The notes under the pieces: model-generated | The model's input: the letters and a program-made list of their open reading frames with translations, nothing else | Told to the model about the DNA's origin: nothing | Databases searched by the model: none | Translations under genes and position numbers: made by a program | Assembly (NCBI RefSeq): GCF_005771635.1 | Contig: NZ_VBWP01000004.1 | Span: 62,001 to 126,000, forward strand | Origin: Culicoidibacter larvae | Lineage (GTDB): Bacteria > Bacillota_I > Bacilli_A > Culicoidibacterales > Culicoidibacteraceae | Direction: 5' to 3' | DNA length: 64,000 nt | Shown: positions 23,965 to 32,259 of the stretch, piece by piece | Position numbering within the stretch: position 1 is the first letter of the stretch | How the letters are laid out: every line of letters starts with the position of its first letter

Positions 23965-26331
23965 ATGAAGAAAGATGGTATGTTGCGCATGGCGGGAAAA
24001 TCCAAGCGTTTGAGCAAAAAACAAAAAAATCATTTATTTATTGAGATTATTGGTATCTTGCTGATCGGGTTTACAGTTTTATGTATTTTGGGGGAATTTG
24101 GCTGGACTGGTGTTTTTGGTGATTTCTTAATTCGAGCTATTGCATTTGCAGCCGGGTTTTTACGCTTTTTTGTTTATATTGTGTTATTATGGCTGGCTTT
24201 TCATTTGATTAAGAATCGTGAATTGCCACAGATGAGTTTAAAATATTTAGGCGCCGGACTGATTATTTTTTCTGTTCTGGTGTTTTGTTCTTTTGATTAT
24301 ACTACGGCGACATTTAATGATTACTTAACTCGTTTTTTTGCTGAGTTGAGTAAAACGCCGCTGCCAATATTGCCGCTCGGCGGCGGCATTATTGGCGTCA
24401 GTGTATTTGTGGCTTTAAACCAAATCGTTTCAAGTGCAGGGACATATGTAATTGTTGTAGCTTTATTCTTCATTGGATTAATTTTATTTTTACGACGTTC
24501 AGTTTATGATTTCTTTGAGCATTCAGCTAAAAAGACACAAGAACAGTTAGTGCAGGTAAAGGATCGAATTGCTGAGTCAGCACAAAATCGTCGTGATGCT
24601 AAAGCGTTTGATATTGAAGAAAGCGAAGCTAATTATGATGATGTTGAAATTTATGATCCGCAAAGTGATTGGCCGGAATTAATTACTGAAAATGAACCGG
24701 TTGTTGAGGAATTTGAATTACTGGGAGAACATGGTGATTCATTTGATTTAATTGAACCGGATTTTGATGAAGAAGAATATGGTATTGATGCTGACCATCA
24801 TGAGTATGCGGCAGCAGAAGCTATCGACTCAGCTACTCCGGAAAGTACTGATATTGAATGGCATGATGGTTCAGAATTACAAAGTGAGCAGGTTAATATG
24901 GATTTATATACTTTGCCGCCAATTCAATATTTAAAAAATGTGCCGAAGGCAAAAGGGAATACTGCTCATTCAGCAGCGCGCAATAATGCTGAACGTCTGC
25001 ATCAAACTTTTGAAAGTTTTGGTATTAAAGCTCGTGTTACTAATATTAATATCGGGCCGGCTGTTACTCAATACGAAATTACATTGGAGCCAGGAGTGAA
25101 GGTGAGCCGGATTGCCGGGCTTTCTGATGATATTGCATTAGCGCTTGCAGCTAAAGGGATTCGGATTGAAGCACCAATTCCTGGAAAATCTGCTGTCGGT
25201 ATTGAAGTGCCAAATGAAAGTATTCAAATGGTTGGCTTACGTGAAGTATTAGAGCCATCAATTCATGATTTAGAACAAAAGCTTTTAGTAGGGCTGGGGC
25301 GCGATATTGCCGGTGATGTTATTATGACTGCCTTAAATAAGGCGCCGCATTTGCTGGTTGCCGGAGCTACCGGTAGCGGTAAGAGTGTTTGTATCAATGG
25401 TATAATTACAAGTATTTTGATGCGAACTAAACCATCAGAAGTGAAGTTTTTGATGATTGATCCTAAGAAGGTTGAACTTAACGTATATAATGATATTCCG
25501 CATTTGTTGGCACCAGTTGTTACTGATCCGAAGAAAGCGGCAGTTGCTTTACGCAAAATTGTCGTTGAGATGGAAGAACGTTATGAAAAATTTGCCCGTG
25601 AAGGGGTTCGTAATCTTGAAGGCTTTAATGAATTACAAGTAGAAGAAGGCAATGTGCCGTTGCCATATATTGTTGTTATTATTGATGAGTTAGCAGACTT
25701 AATGGTTGTTGCTGCTAAGGACGTTGAGGATGCAATTATGCGTCTGGCACAAATGGCGCGGGCTGCCGGGATTCACATGATTGTAGCAACTCAGCGACCA
25801 AGTGTTGATGTTATCACCGGAGTTATTAAATCAAATATTCCTTCGCGGATTGCTTTTGCAGTTTCATCACAAATTGATTCAAGAACAATTTTAGACATGG
25901 GTGGTGCTGAGAAACTCGTAGGCCGCGGCGACATGCTTTATCTGCCTATGGGTGAATCTAAACCTATTCGGGTCCAAGGTGCATATGTTTCTGAACCTGA
26001 AATTGAGAAGGTAGTTAATTTTGTTAAGAAACAGCAGGCGGCAAATTTTGATGAGGCATTGACTCATTTAGAAGTGCAAGAAAGTGATAATAATGCTTTT
26101 GATGAAGTGGATAAAGATTTTGATGATGTAGTACAGTTTGTTATTGAAACCCAAAAAGCATCAGCATCATTGTTGCAAAGACGTTTCCGCTTCGGCTATA
26201 ACCGGGCAGCACGAATTGTTGATCAGATGGAAGAACGAGGTATTGTTGGACCAAGTGAAGGCAGCAAACCGCGTCAAGTTTTTTATACTGATTATGATCA
26301 GTGGCTGGAAAGCCAAAATATTCAAAGCTAG
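23965..26331 (+). CDS. ftsK: DNA translocase FtsK/SpoIIIE
   Basis: This hexameric motor pumps chromosomal DNA through the division septum. The 788-residue protein has an N-terminal domain with four or five membrane helices (about 25-180), an acidic linker (about 200-310), the alpha and beta motor domains with Walker A GATGSGKS near residue 466 and Walker [12 protein letters not shown], and a C-terminal winged-helix gamma domain (about 710-780) that reads polar DNA motifs. ATG 23965 follows GGGAAGAG. A TTG at 23950 lies inside the -10 element and is rejected. The partner recombinase gene xerD is at 14722. Confidence 0.93.
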   Translation: MKKDGMLRMAGKSKRLSKKQKNHLFIEIIGILLIGFTVLCILGEFGWTGVFGDFLIRAIAFAAGFLRFFVYIVLLWLAFHLIKNRELPQMSLKYLGAGLIIFSVLVFCSFDYTTATFNDYLTRFFAELSKTPLPILPLGGGIIGVSVFVALNQIVSSAGTYVIVVALFFIGLILFLRRSVYDFFEHSAKKTQEQLVQVKDRIAESAQNRRDAKAFDIEESEANYDDVEIYDPQSDWPELITENEPVVEEFELLGEHGDSFDLIEPDFDEEEYGIDADHHEYAAAEAIDSATPESTDIEWHDGSELQSEQVNMDLYTLPPIQYLKNVPKAKGNTAHSAARNNAERLHQTFESFGIKARVTNINIGPAVTQYEITLEPGVKVSRIAGLSDDIALALAAKGIRIEAPIPGKSAVGIEVPNESIQMVGLREVLEPSIHDLEQKLLVGLGRDIAGDVIMTALNKAPHLLVAGATGSGKSVCINGIITSILMRTKPSEVKFLMIDPKKVELNVYNDIPHLLAPVVTDPKKAAVALRKIVVEMEERYEKFAREGVRNLEGFNELQVEEGNVPLPYIVVIIDELADLMVVAAKDVEDAIMRLAQMARAAGIHMIVATQRPSVDVITGVIKSNIPSRIAFAVSSQIDSRTILDMGGAEKLVGRGDMLYLPMGESKPIRVQGAYVSEPEIEKVVNFVKKQQAANFDEALTHLEVQESDNNAFDEVDKDFDDVVQFVIETQKASASLLQRRFRFGYNRAARIVDQMEERGIVGPSEGSKPRQVFYTDYDQWLESQNIQS

Positions 26332-26360
26332 TTTACTTTAGCAATGAAATTTGCTATACT
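26332..26360 (+). promoter_or_regulatory. Promoter for the xpt transcript
   Basis: TTTACT and TATACT are 17 bp apart, and TG stands in the extended -10 position. Transcription would start about 40 bp before the purine aptamer. Confidence 0.6.
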
Positions 26361-26408
26361 AGTTCTTAATTAAATATGTTTCAAATGTTGATACATTTGA
26401 GTGGTATT

Positions 26409-26479
26409 ACTTTGTATACTTCGATAATATGGTTCGAAAGGTCTCTAGCTGCTAACCTTGAATTAGCAGGCTACAAGGT
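26409..26479 (+). promoter_or_regulatory. Purine riboswitch aptamer, predicted guanine type
   Basis: The three-way junction is complete. P1 is 8 bp (26409-26416 with 26472-26479). P2 has an L2 with ATATGG. P3 (26449-26455 with 26463-26469) has L3 CCTTGAA, which keeps the two C's that pair with the GG of L2. J2/3 retains T49, C50, T51 and A52 in xpt numbering. The specificity base 74 is C (26471), which predicts guanine or hypoxanthine binding. Bases 53 and 73 are both G instead of C and A, and base 48 is C. Its position before xpt fits. Confidence 0.9.
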
Positions 26480-26505
26480 TAAACGCATATACTTTTAAAA
26501 GGGTT

Positions 26506-26548
26506 ATGCAGTTTTAGTTTGGAGACAACTAAAACTGCATTTTTTTTA
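26506..26548 (+). terminator. Riboswitch-controlled terminator of xpt
   Basis: A perfect 14-bp stem (26506-26519 with 26527-26540) is followed by eight T's, immediately before the xpt ribosome site. GCATA (26485-26489) can pair with TATGC at the foot of the stem (26505-26509), which could contribute to an antiterminator. Ligand binding would be expected to stop transcription. Confidence 0.93.
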
Positions 26549-26564
26549 TATAAGGAGATAAGAC

Positions 26565-27137
26565 ATGGAATTATTAAAACAACGAATTGAAACTGACGGA
26601 ATTGTTTTACATCCGGATATTTTAAAGGTAGATACTTTCTTAAATCATCAAATTGATGTAGCGCTTTTACAAGAAATCGGGGCAGAGTTTGCACGAATTT
26701 TTGCCGGTCAGGATATTAATAAGATTTTGACTGTTGAGAGTTCAGGAATTGCTTTTGCGGTTGCGACCTCGATGCAGATGGAAAATATTCCGGTAGTATT
26801 TGCCCGCAAGCAAACATCAAAAATTTTAAAAGATGATTTTTATGCTACACCAGTGCATTCATATACAAAAAATACAGAGTATAAGATGTGTATTGATAAA
26901 AGATTTTTAACCCAATCTGATCGAATATTGATTTTGGATGACTTTTTAGCCCATGGTCAGGCAGTGCTTGGTTTGATCCGATTAGCTGAAGCCGCAGGAG
27001 CGAAGGTCATCGGTGCGGGGATTGTCATCGAAAAGAGTTTTCAAAATGGTCGCTCGCTGATTGAAGAACATATTCCGGTTCATAGTTTGGCGAGAATCGA
27101 AAAGTTTGCTGATAATAAAGTATTTTTTGTCGAATAA
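26565..27137 (+). CDS. xpt: Xanthine phosphoribosyltransferase
   Basis: Xpt converts xanthine to XMP with PRPP. The 190-residue protein matches the Xpt family along its length: MELLKQRIETDGIVL at the start, ILTVESSGIAFA, VFARKQTSK, the PRPP loop RILILDDFLAHGQA near residue 122, and IEKSFQNGR. AAGGAG precedes ATG 26565. It is alone under the purine riboswitch. B. subtilis has pbuX after xpt, but here a nucleoside ABC transporter follows with its own promoter. Confidence 0.95.
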   Translation: MELLKQRIETDGIVLHPDILKVDTFLNHQIDVALLQEIGAEFARIFAGQDINKILTVESSGIAFAVATSMQMENIPVVFARKQTSKILKDDFYATPVHSYTKNTEYKMCIDKRFLTQSDRILILDDFLAHGQAVLGLIRLAEAAGAKVIGAGIVIEKSFQNGRSLIEEHIPVHSLARIEKFADNKVFFVE

Positions 27138-27177
27138 TCTGGGAAAACGTCCCACAAAATAAAGCGATTACATTTTT

Positions 27178-27193
27178 TTGAAAGCGTAATCAA
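27178..27193 (+). promoter_or_regulatory. Catabolite response element (cre) upstream of the nucleoside transporter
   Basis: TTGAAAGCGTAATCAA fits the CcpA consensus WTGNAARCGNWWWCAW at all 16 positions. It lies 20 bp upstream of the -35 of the next promoter, a position more usual for CcpA activation than repression. It could instead affect read-through from xpt. The ccpA gene is not in this window. Confidence 0.65.
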
Positions 27194-27212
27194 TAAAAAT
27201 GGTTGTATTTGG

Positions 27213-27241
27213 TTTACATTCAGTTTGAAAGCCAGTATAAT
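27213..27241 (+). promoter_or_regulatory. Promoter for the lipoprotein gene
   Basis: TTTACA and TATAAT are 17 bp apart. The leader is about 85 nt. Confidence 0.75.
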
Positions 27242-27332
27242 AAAAATGAAGATTATAGATAAGTTGCTATTTACTTCTTTTATAGTCTCAACAAAAGCCC
27301 TAATACAGGCTTAAATTTAGGAGGTATTTTCT

Positions 27333-28379
27333 ATGAAGAAGCTATTTGCTTTACTTTCAACGGCTTTAGCTGTTACGGTACTGCTTGCAGGATGTTCTGG
27401 TGGAGGAACAACAACTGACGGATTAAATGTTGGTATGGTTACCGATACTGGTGGGGTTAATGATAAGTCATTCAACCAAGGAACTTATGAAGGTATCGAA
27501 CGCTTTATTGAAGCTAACGGTGGAAAAGCAAGCTACATTGAGTCAAAAAGTGAGAATGATTTCATTCCTAACTTAAATGCAATGGCAGCTAAAAATGATG
27601 TTGTAGTTGCATCAGGATTCTTATTTGAAGAAGCGTTGAAAGACGCTACTGCTAAAAACCCTGATACAAAATTTGTTGGAATCGACGTTGCAATTGATGG
27701 TGTAAGTAACTTAAACTCAATTGTTTTCGCTGAAGAAGAAGCTGGATACCTTGCTGGTGTTACTGCTGCTTTAACAACAAAAACTGGTAAAATCGGATAT
27801 ATTGGTGGTATGGAAGTGCCTGCAGTTCAAAAATTCGGTTGGGGATTTGTTGCCGGAGCTTACGCGGTAAATCCTGATATCCAAATCACTTATGAATACA
27901 GCGGATCTTTCACTGACACTGCACTTGGTAAAACAAAAGCATCAGCAATGTTCCAATCTGGAATTGATATTATCTTTGCTGCTGCCGGAGGAACTGGTGT
28001 TGGTGTAATCAATGAAGGTAAAGAACGTGCTGAAGCTGGAGAAAACGTATGGGTTATCGGTGTTGACCGTGACCAATACGAAGATGGCGTTTATGGATCT
28101 GAAGGAAAATCAGTTATTTTAACTTCTGCAGTTAAAAAAGTTGATGTAGCTTCTGAAACAGCATTAAACGACATTAAAGCTGACAAATTCCAAGGTGGAG
28201 TTGTTACTCGTTTAACAATCGCTGACGATGCTGTTGGTTTACCTGCAGAAAATCCAAACGTTCCTGCAGATACTATGACTAAAGTAAATGAATACGTAGA
28301 AAAAGTTAAATCTGGAGAAGTTAAAGTTCCAGGTACAATTGAAGAAGTAAAAGTTTTCAAAGTAAACGGTACTTTATAA
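27333..28379 (+). CDS. BMP-family nucleoside-binding lipoprotein
   Basis: This is the extracellular substrate-binding component of a nucleoside ABC importer. The 348-residue protein has a lipoprotein signal with lipobox LLAGC (Cys near residue 21) and then a periplasmic-binding fold of the BMP/PnrA type: VGMVTDTGGVNDKSFNQG, the GWGFVAGAY segment and FAAAGGTGVGVI with VIGVDRDQYEDG. BMP proteins bind purine nucleosides such as guanosine and inosine. The ATPase and two permeases follow after a terminator. The separate promoter and internal terminator suit the higher level needed for a binding protein. Codon use is more C-ending than in neighbours, consistent with high expression. Confidence 0.93.
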   Translation: MKKLFALLSTALAVTVLLAGCSGGGTTTDGLNVGMVTDTGGVNDKSFNQGTYEGIERFIEANGGKASYIESKSENDFIPNLNAMAAKNDVVVASGFLFEEALKDATAKNPDTKFVGIDVAIDGVSNLNSIVFAEEEAGYLAGVTAALTTKTGKIGYIGGMEVPAVQKFGWGFVAGAYAVNPDIQITYEYSGSFTDTALGKTKASAMFQSGIDIIFAAAGGTGVGVINEGKERAEAGENVWVIGVDRDQYEDGVYGSEGKSVILTSAVKKVDVASETALNDIKADKFQGGVVTRLTIADDAVGLPAENPNVPADTMTKVNEYVEKVKSGEVKVPGTIEEVKVFKVNGTL

Positions 28380-28404
28380 AAATAGCAATTATATGAAGGA
28401 AACG

Positions 28405-28446
28405 AGCAGGGAAGTAAGGCTAAGTTACTTTCCTGCTTTTTCTTTT
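28405..28446 (+). terminator. Terminator between the binding-protein gene and the ATPase gene
   Basis: A 13-bp stem with one G-U pair (28405-28417 with 28425-28437) is followed by a T-rich tract. Confidence 0.85.
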
Positions 28447-28474
28447 TACAAAGAGACAGGTCTTTAGAATTCCC

Positions 28475-28504
28475 TTGCAAAACGCTTACAATTTTAGGTA
28501 TAAT
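28475..28504 (+). promoter_or_regulatory. Promoter for the transporter ATPase-permease genes
   Basis: TTGCAA and TATAAT are 18 bp apart, 32 bp before the ATPase start. Confidence 0.65.
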
Positions 28505-28536
28505 AAAGGTACATATATATGAAAAGAGGTAATGAT

Positions 28537-30060
28537 ATGGCATACGCTATTGAGATGCTTAATATTCGTAAAGAATTTGCCGGCATCGTTGCAAATGACG
28601 ATATTACCCTCAGAGTACAGCAAAATGAAATCCATGCACTATTGGGAGAAAATGGTGCAGGGAAGTCAACTTTGATGAGTGTGCTCTTTGGATTATATCA
28701 GCCGGAACAAGGTAAAATTTTGATCAACGAAAAAGAAGTAGCTATCACAAATCCGAATATTGCTAATGATTTAGGAATCGGAATGGTGCATCAGCATTTT
28801 AAATTAGTTGATAATTTTACAGTAACGCAGAATATTATTCTTGGTCGTGAAGCTACTAAAGGTGGCATTATCGATATCAAAAACTCGGCTAAGAAAATTG
28901 CTGAAATCTCAAAACAATATGGATTGGATGTAGATCCACATGCCAAAATCGAAGATATTAGCGTCGGGATGCAGCAACGTGTAGAGATCTTAAAGATGTT
29001 ATACCGTGATGCAGACATCCTTATCTTTGATGAACCTACTGCAGTTTTGACACCGCAGGAGATTGAAGAGTTAATTAACATTATGAAACGTCTTCAAGCT
29101 GAAGGGAAAACAATCATTCTTATCACACATAAACTTCGGGAAATTAAGGCAGTGGCGAATCGTTGTACGGTTATTCGCCGCGGACGTTACATTGACACTG
29201 TTGATGTAGACAAAGTTAATGAAGCTGAATTGGCAACATTAATGGTTGGACATGAGGTAAGCTTTAAAGTTGATAAGGCTCCGGCAAATATCGGAGACAC
29301 GGTATTAACAATTAAGGATCTTTGTGTAAAAGACAATCGTGATTATCAAAAAGTAAATAATTTAAGCCTGGAATTGAAAGAAGGCGAGATTCTTGGGATT
29401 GCCGGAGTTGATGGCAATGGCCAACAAGAATTTATTGAAGGCTTGGTTGGGCTTCGGCCAACAGTTAGTGGTGACATTAACTTCCTCGGCAAAGATTTAA
29501 ATGCTATGTCAATTCGTAAAAGAACCCAATCTGGTATTGGGCATATTCCCGAAGACCGCCATAAACATGGATTGGTTTTAGATTTTGTTCTTTATGAAAA
29601 TTATGCATTACAGGAATTTTATCGTTCACCATTCTCACATAATGGTATTTTAGATTATAAATACATGAAAGATTATGCTACCAAATTAGATAAAGACTTT
29701 GATGTACGTAGTGGTGAAGGAATTTATTCAATTGCACGTTCAATGTCTGGTGGGAATCAACAAAAAGCCATAGTTGCACGTGAAATTTCGCAATCACCAA
29801 AAATGTTGATTGCGGTACAACCGACTCGTGGTCTTGATGTAGGAGCAATTGAATTTATTCATAAGCAATTACTAGCTGAACGAGATAAAGGACATTCGAT
29901 TTTACTTGTTTCGTTTGAGCTTGATGAAATTTTAAATTTAAGTGACCGCGTTGCAGTAATGTACGAAGGGTCAATTATTAAAACTGTTGATGCTGATAAA
30001 ACCAATGCTAATGAGCTTGGCTTATTAATGGCTGGTGTCAATGAAGGAGGAGAAGCGTAA
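28537..30060 (+). CDS. Nucleoside ABC importer, double ATP-binding protein
   Basis: This 507-residue protein contains two ABC domains, as in sugar and nucleoside importers. The first has Walker [10 protein letters not shown] and [10 protein letters not shown] after Walker [10 protein letters not shown], with an atypical signature [10 protein letters not shown]. The second (from about residue 255) has [13 protein letters not shown] as a degenerate Walker [15 protein letters not shown], and [12 protein letters not shown] in place of Walker B DEPT. That asymmetry is typical of the family. ATG 28537 is preceded by AGAGGT and is preferred to ATG 28519. The protein is comparable to B. subtilis NupO. 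Confidence 0.92.
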   Translation: MAYAIEMLNIRKEFAGIVANDDITLRVQQNEIHALLGENGAGKSTLMSVLFGLYQPEQGKILINEKEVAITNPNIANDLGIGMVHQHFKLVDNFTVTQNIILGREATKGGIIDIKNSAKKIAEISKQYGLDVDPHAKIEDISVGMQQRVEILKMLYRDADILIFDEPTAVLTPQEIEELINIMKRLQAEGKTIILITHKLREIKAVANRCTVIRRGRYIDTVDVDKVNEAELATLMVGHEVSFKVDKAPANIGDTVLTIKDLCVKDNRDYQKVNNLSLELKEGEILGIAGVDGNGQQEFIEGLVGLRPTVSGDINFLGKDLNAMSIRKRTQSGIGHIPEDRHKHGLVLDFVLYENYALQEFYRSPFSHNGILDYKYMKDYATKLDKDFDVRSGEGIYSIARSMSGGNQQKAIVAREISQSPKMLIAVQPTRGLDVGAIEFIHKQLLAERDKGHSILLVSFELDEILNLSDRVAVMYEGSIIKTVDADKTNANELGLLMAGVNEGGEA

Positions 30061-30061
30061 T

Positions 30062-31144
30062 ATGGATGCAAAAACAAAACGCTTAAATGCGATTATTACG
30101 CCGATTATCGCGGTTGTATTAGCATTTGCAATCGGTAGTATTTTTATCCTCATTTCAGGGCATAACCCAATTGAAGGATTTCTTGCTCTATTAGAAGTAT
30201 TTTCTAATATTTATAATATTGGTGAGTGGTTCTCTACAGCTTCAATATTAATTTTAACTGGTACCGCAGTAGCGTTTGCATTCCGTACCGGAATGTTCAA
30301 CATTGGTGCTGAAGGACAATTCATGATGGGTGCGATTACCGGTATTGCTGTCGGATCGATTCAAGGATTGCCAATATTTATCCATTTACCATTAACAATT
30401 ATTGCAGCTGGTCTTGCTGGTGCTTTATGGGCCGGAATTCCAGGGATACTAAAAGCAGCTTTCAAAGTTCATGAGGTTGTAGTTTGTATCATGTTAAACT
30501 ACATTGCATTATTCTTCAGTAACTTCTTAGTTGAGAACTGGCTGAAAAATCCTAATGCAACAGCACAAACTATTGCTATTGAGCCAAGTGCTTCATTATC
30601 AATGGGGTGGTTATCAGACATCTTTAATGGTGCTCGGGTAAACTTAGGTATTTTTATTGCTCTTGGAGCGGTTATCTTATTCTGGTTCTTAATTAAGAAA
30701 ACAACATTTGGATATCAGTTACGGGCAGTTGGGTTAAACCAAGATGCAGCTAAATATGCTGGTATCAGTGTTAACCGTAATATTGTATTTTCAATGATGA
30801 TTGCCGGTGCCTTCGCAGGTCTTGCCGGAGTTATCTATTCAAACGGAATCTTTACTTACATTACCTCAACAAGTGGTTTCTTAAGTTTTGGTATGGATGG
30901 TATTGCCGTTGCCTTGCTTGGAAACAGCACTCCGTTCGGAACCTTGCTTTCTGCATTATTGTTTAGTTTCTTGCAAGCAGGGGCTAAGACAATGCAAGTT
31001 AGTGCCGGAATTCCAGCAGAGATTGTATCTATTATTACCGCATTAATCATCTTCTTTGTAGCTTCTAGTTATGCAATTCAATTTGTATTAAGAAAACTCA
31101 CAGAGAAAAAAGCTAAAAAAGGAGGTGCCCAAAATGCAGTTTGA
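30062..31144 (+). CDS. Nucleoside ABC importer permease 1
   Basis: This 360-residue integral membrane protein of the BPD_transp_2 family has about eight to ten helices. The FRTGMFNIGAEGQFMMGA stretch near residue 75 and the AGAFAGLAG segment near 243 are hallmarks of nucleoside and sugar importer permeases. GGAGGAG precedes ATG 30062. The in-frame ATG at 30035 lies inside the ATPase gene and is rejected. It is equivalent to NupP of B. subtilis and forms the channel with the next gene's product. Confidence 0.92.
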   Translation: MDAKTKRLNAIITPIIAVVLAFAIGSIFILISGHNPIEGFLALLEVFSNIYNIGEWFSTASILILTGTAVAFAFRTGMFNIGAEGQFMMGAITGIAVGSIQGLPIFIHLPLTIIAAGLAGALWAGIPGILKAAFKVHEVVVCIMLNYIALFFSNFLVENWLKNPNATAQTIAIEPSASLSMGWLSDIFNGARVNLGIFIALGAVILFWFLIKKTTFGYQLRAVGLNQDAAKYAGISVNRNIVFSMMIAGAFAGLAGVIYSNGIFTYITSTSGFLSFGMDGIAVALLGNSTPFGTLLSALLFSFLQAGAKTMQVSAGIPAEIVSIITALIIFFVASSYAIQFVLRKLTEKKAKKGGAQNAV

Positions 31145-32108
31145 TTTCGGAACATTTCAACAATTATTAGTTATTTTAATTCCAACAACACTTGCGGTTT
31201 CGGCGCCAATCATTATTACCGCAATCGGTGGCTTATACAGTGAACGTTCCGGTGTTGTTAACATCGGGCTTGAAGGTATGATGGTTATTGGTGCTTTCAC
31301 TTGTGCTTTGACAATTCTAGGATTAGAAAAGTCTTTAGGCATCTGGGCAGTTGTTATCGCACTTGTGCTTTCAGCAATTGCCGGAGCAATTTTAGCATTA
31401 TTCCATGCCTTTGCTTCAATTTCAATGCGTGCAAACCAAATTATTAGTGGTACAGCTATTAATATCATGGGTCTTGCCGGTGCGTTGTATGCATGTCGTG
31501 TTCTTTTCAACAGTAAAGAAACCGAGGCAATTGGCGTATCTGTTACTAAATTTGGGGTGCCATTCTTAAAAGATATTCCGTTCATCGGACCAATCTTATT
31601 TGATAGCTGGTACCCAACAATGTTTATTGTAATTGGCGTTGTATTATTTACTTGGTATTTATTGTACTATCGTCCGTTCGGGTACCATTTACGTGCCTGC
31701 GGTGAGCACCCTGGTGCAGCAGATTCAATGGGTATCAATGTAACTAAAATGCGTTATATCGGCGTTATCATTTCCGGAGTTCTTGCCGGACTTGGTGGTG
31801 CATTAGTTGTATTAACTATTTCAACTAAATTCTCTGAATTAACAATTGCCGGAATGGGCTTCTTGGCTCTAGCTGCATTGGTGTTCGGAAAATGGAATCC
31901 GTTTGGAGTCCTGGGAGCCGGGTTATTCTTTGGATTAACTAAAACACTGGGGATTATCTTCCCGGTAGTATTCCCGGATTTAAACATTCCTAATGTAGTA
32001 TTCCAAATATTCCCTTATGTGATGACAATACTGGCATTAGTCTTGTTCTCGCGAAAATCGGCAGGTCCAAAAGCTGCCGGAGTTGTTTACGACAAGGGAA
32101 GTCGTTAA
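31134..32108 (+). CDS. Nucleoside ABC importer permease 2
   Basis: This 324-residue multi-pass permease pairs with the preceding one. It shows the YSERSGVVNIGLEGMMVIGAF and SGVLAGLGGALVVL hallmarks. GGAGGTG lies 6 bp before ATG 31134, inside the end of the upstream gene, giving an 11-bp overlap and tight coupling. It is equivalent to NupQ. The operon ends in a good terminator. Confidence 0.92.
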   Translation: MQFDFGTFQQLLVILIPTTLAVSAPIIITAIGGLYSERSGVVNIGLEGMMVIGAFTCALTILGLEKSLGIWAVVIALVLSAIAGAILALFHAFASISMRANQIISGTAINIMGLAGALYACRVLFNSKETEAIGVSVTKFGVPFLKDIPFIGPILFDSWYPTMFIVIGVVLFTWYLLYYRPFGYHLRACGEHPGAADSMGINVTKMRYIGVIISGVLAGLGGALVVLTISTKFSELTIAGMGFLALAALVFGKWNPFGVLGAGLFFGLTKTLGIIFPVVFPDLNIPNVVFQIFPYVMTILALVLFSRKSAGPKAAGVVYDKGSR

Positions 32109-32115
32109 AAAGTTC

Positions 32116-32148
32116 AAAAAGATTGCTCTGTCGGAGCAATCTTTTTTT
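32116..32148 (+). terminator. Intrinsic terminator after the nucleoside transporter
   Basis: An 8-bp GC-containing stem (32121-32128 with 32134-32141) is extended by A/T pairs and followed by T's. Confidence 0.92.
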
Positions 32149-32259
32149 ATATTACAAATTTGTTCGCTAAAAGATAACGAATCAGGTTTGGTATTTGCTT
32201 TTAATCCTGTATAATAGAATTATATTGATTATTTAAGACTTAAGGAGTATTATCGGCTC

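Noticed and set aside
27140-27191. Hairpins after xpt (TGGGA/TCCCA, and GATTAC with GTAATC) as an xpt terminator
   Set aside because: No T run follows either stem, and the second overlaps the better-supported cre box.
4925-27274. The 12-mer GTTGCTATTTAC in the leaders of nusB (4925-4936) and the BMP gene (27263-27274)
   Set aside because: Chance 12-mer matches are common in 64 kb, and the flanking sequence and predicted folds do not agree.
28475-28490. cre-like sequence over the -35 of the transporter ATPase promoter
   Set aside because: Read on the minus strand, a good half-site TGTAAGCG is present, but the second half is shifted by one base, so the spacing is wrong for a CcpA dimer.
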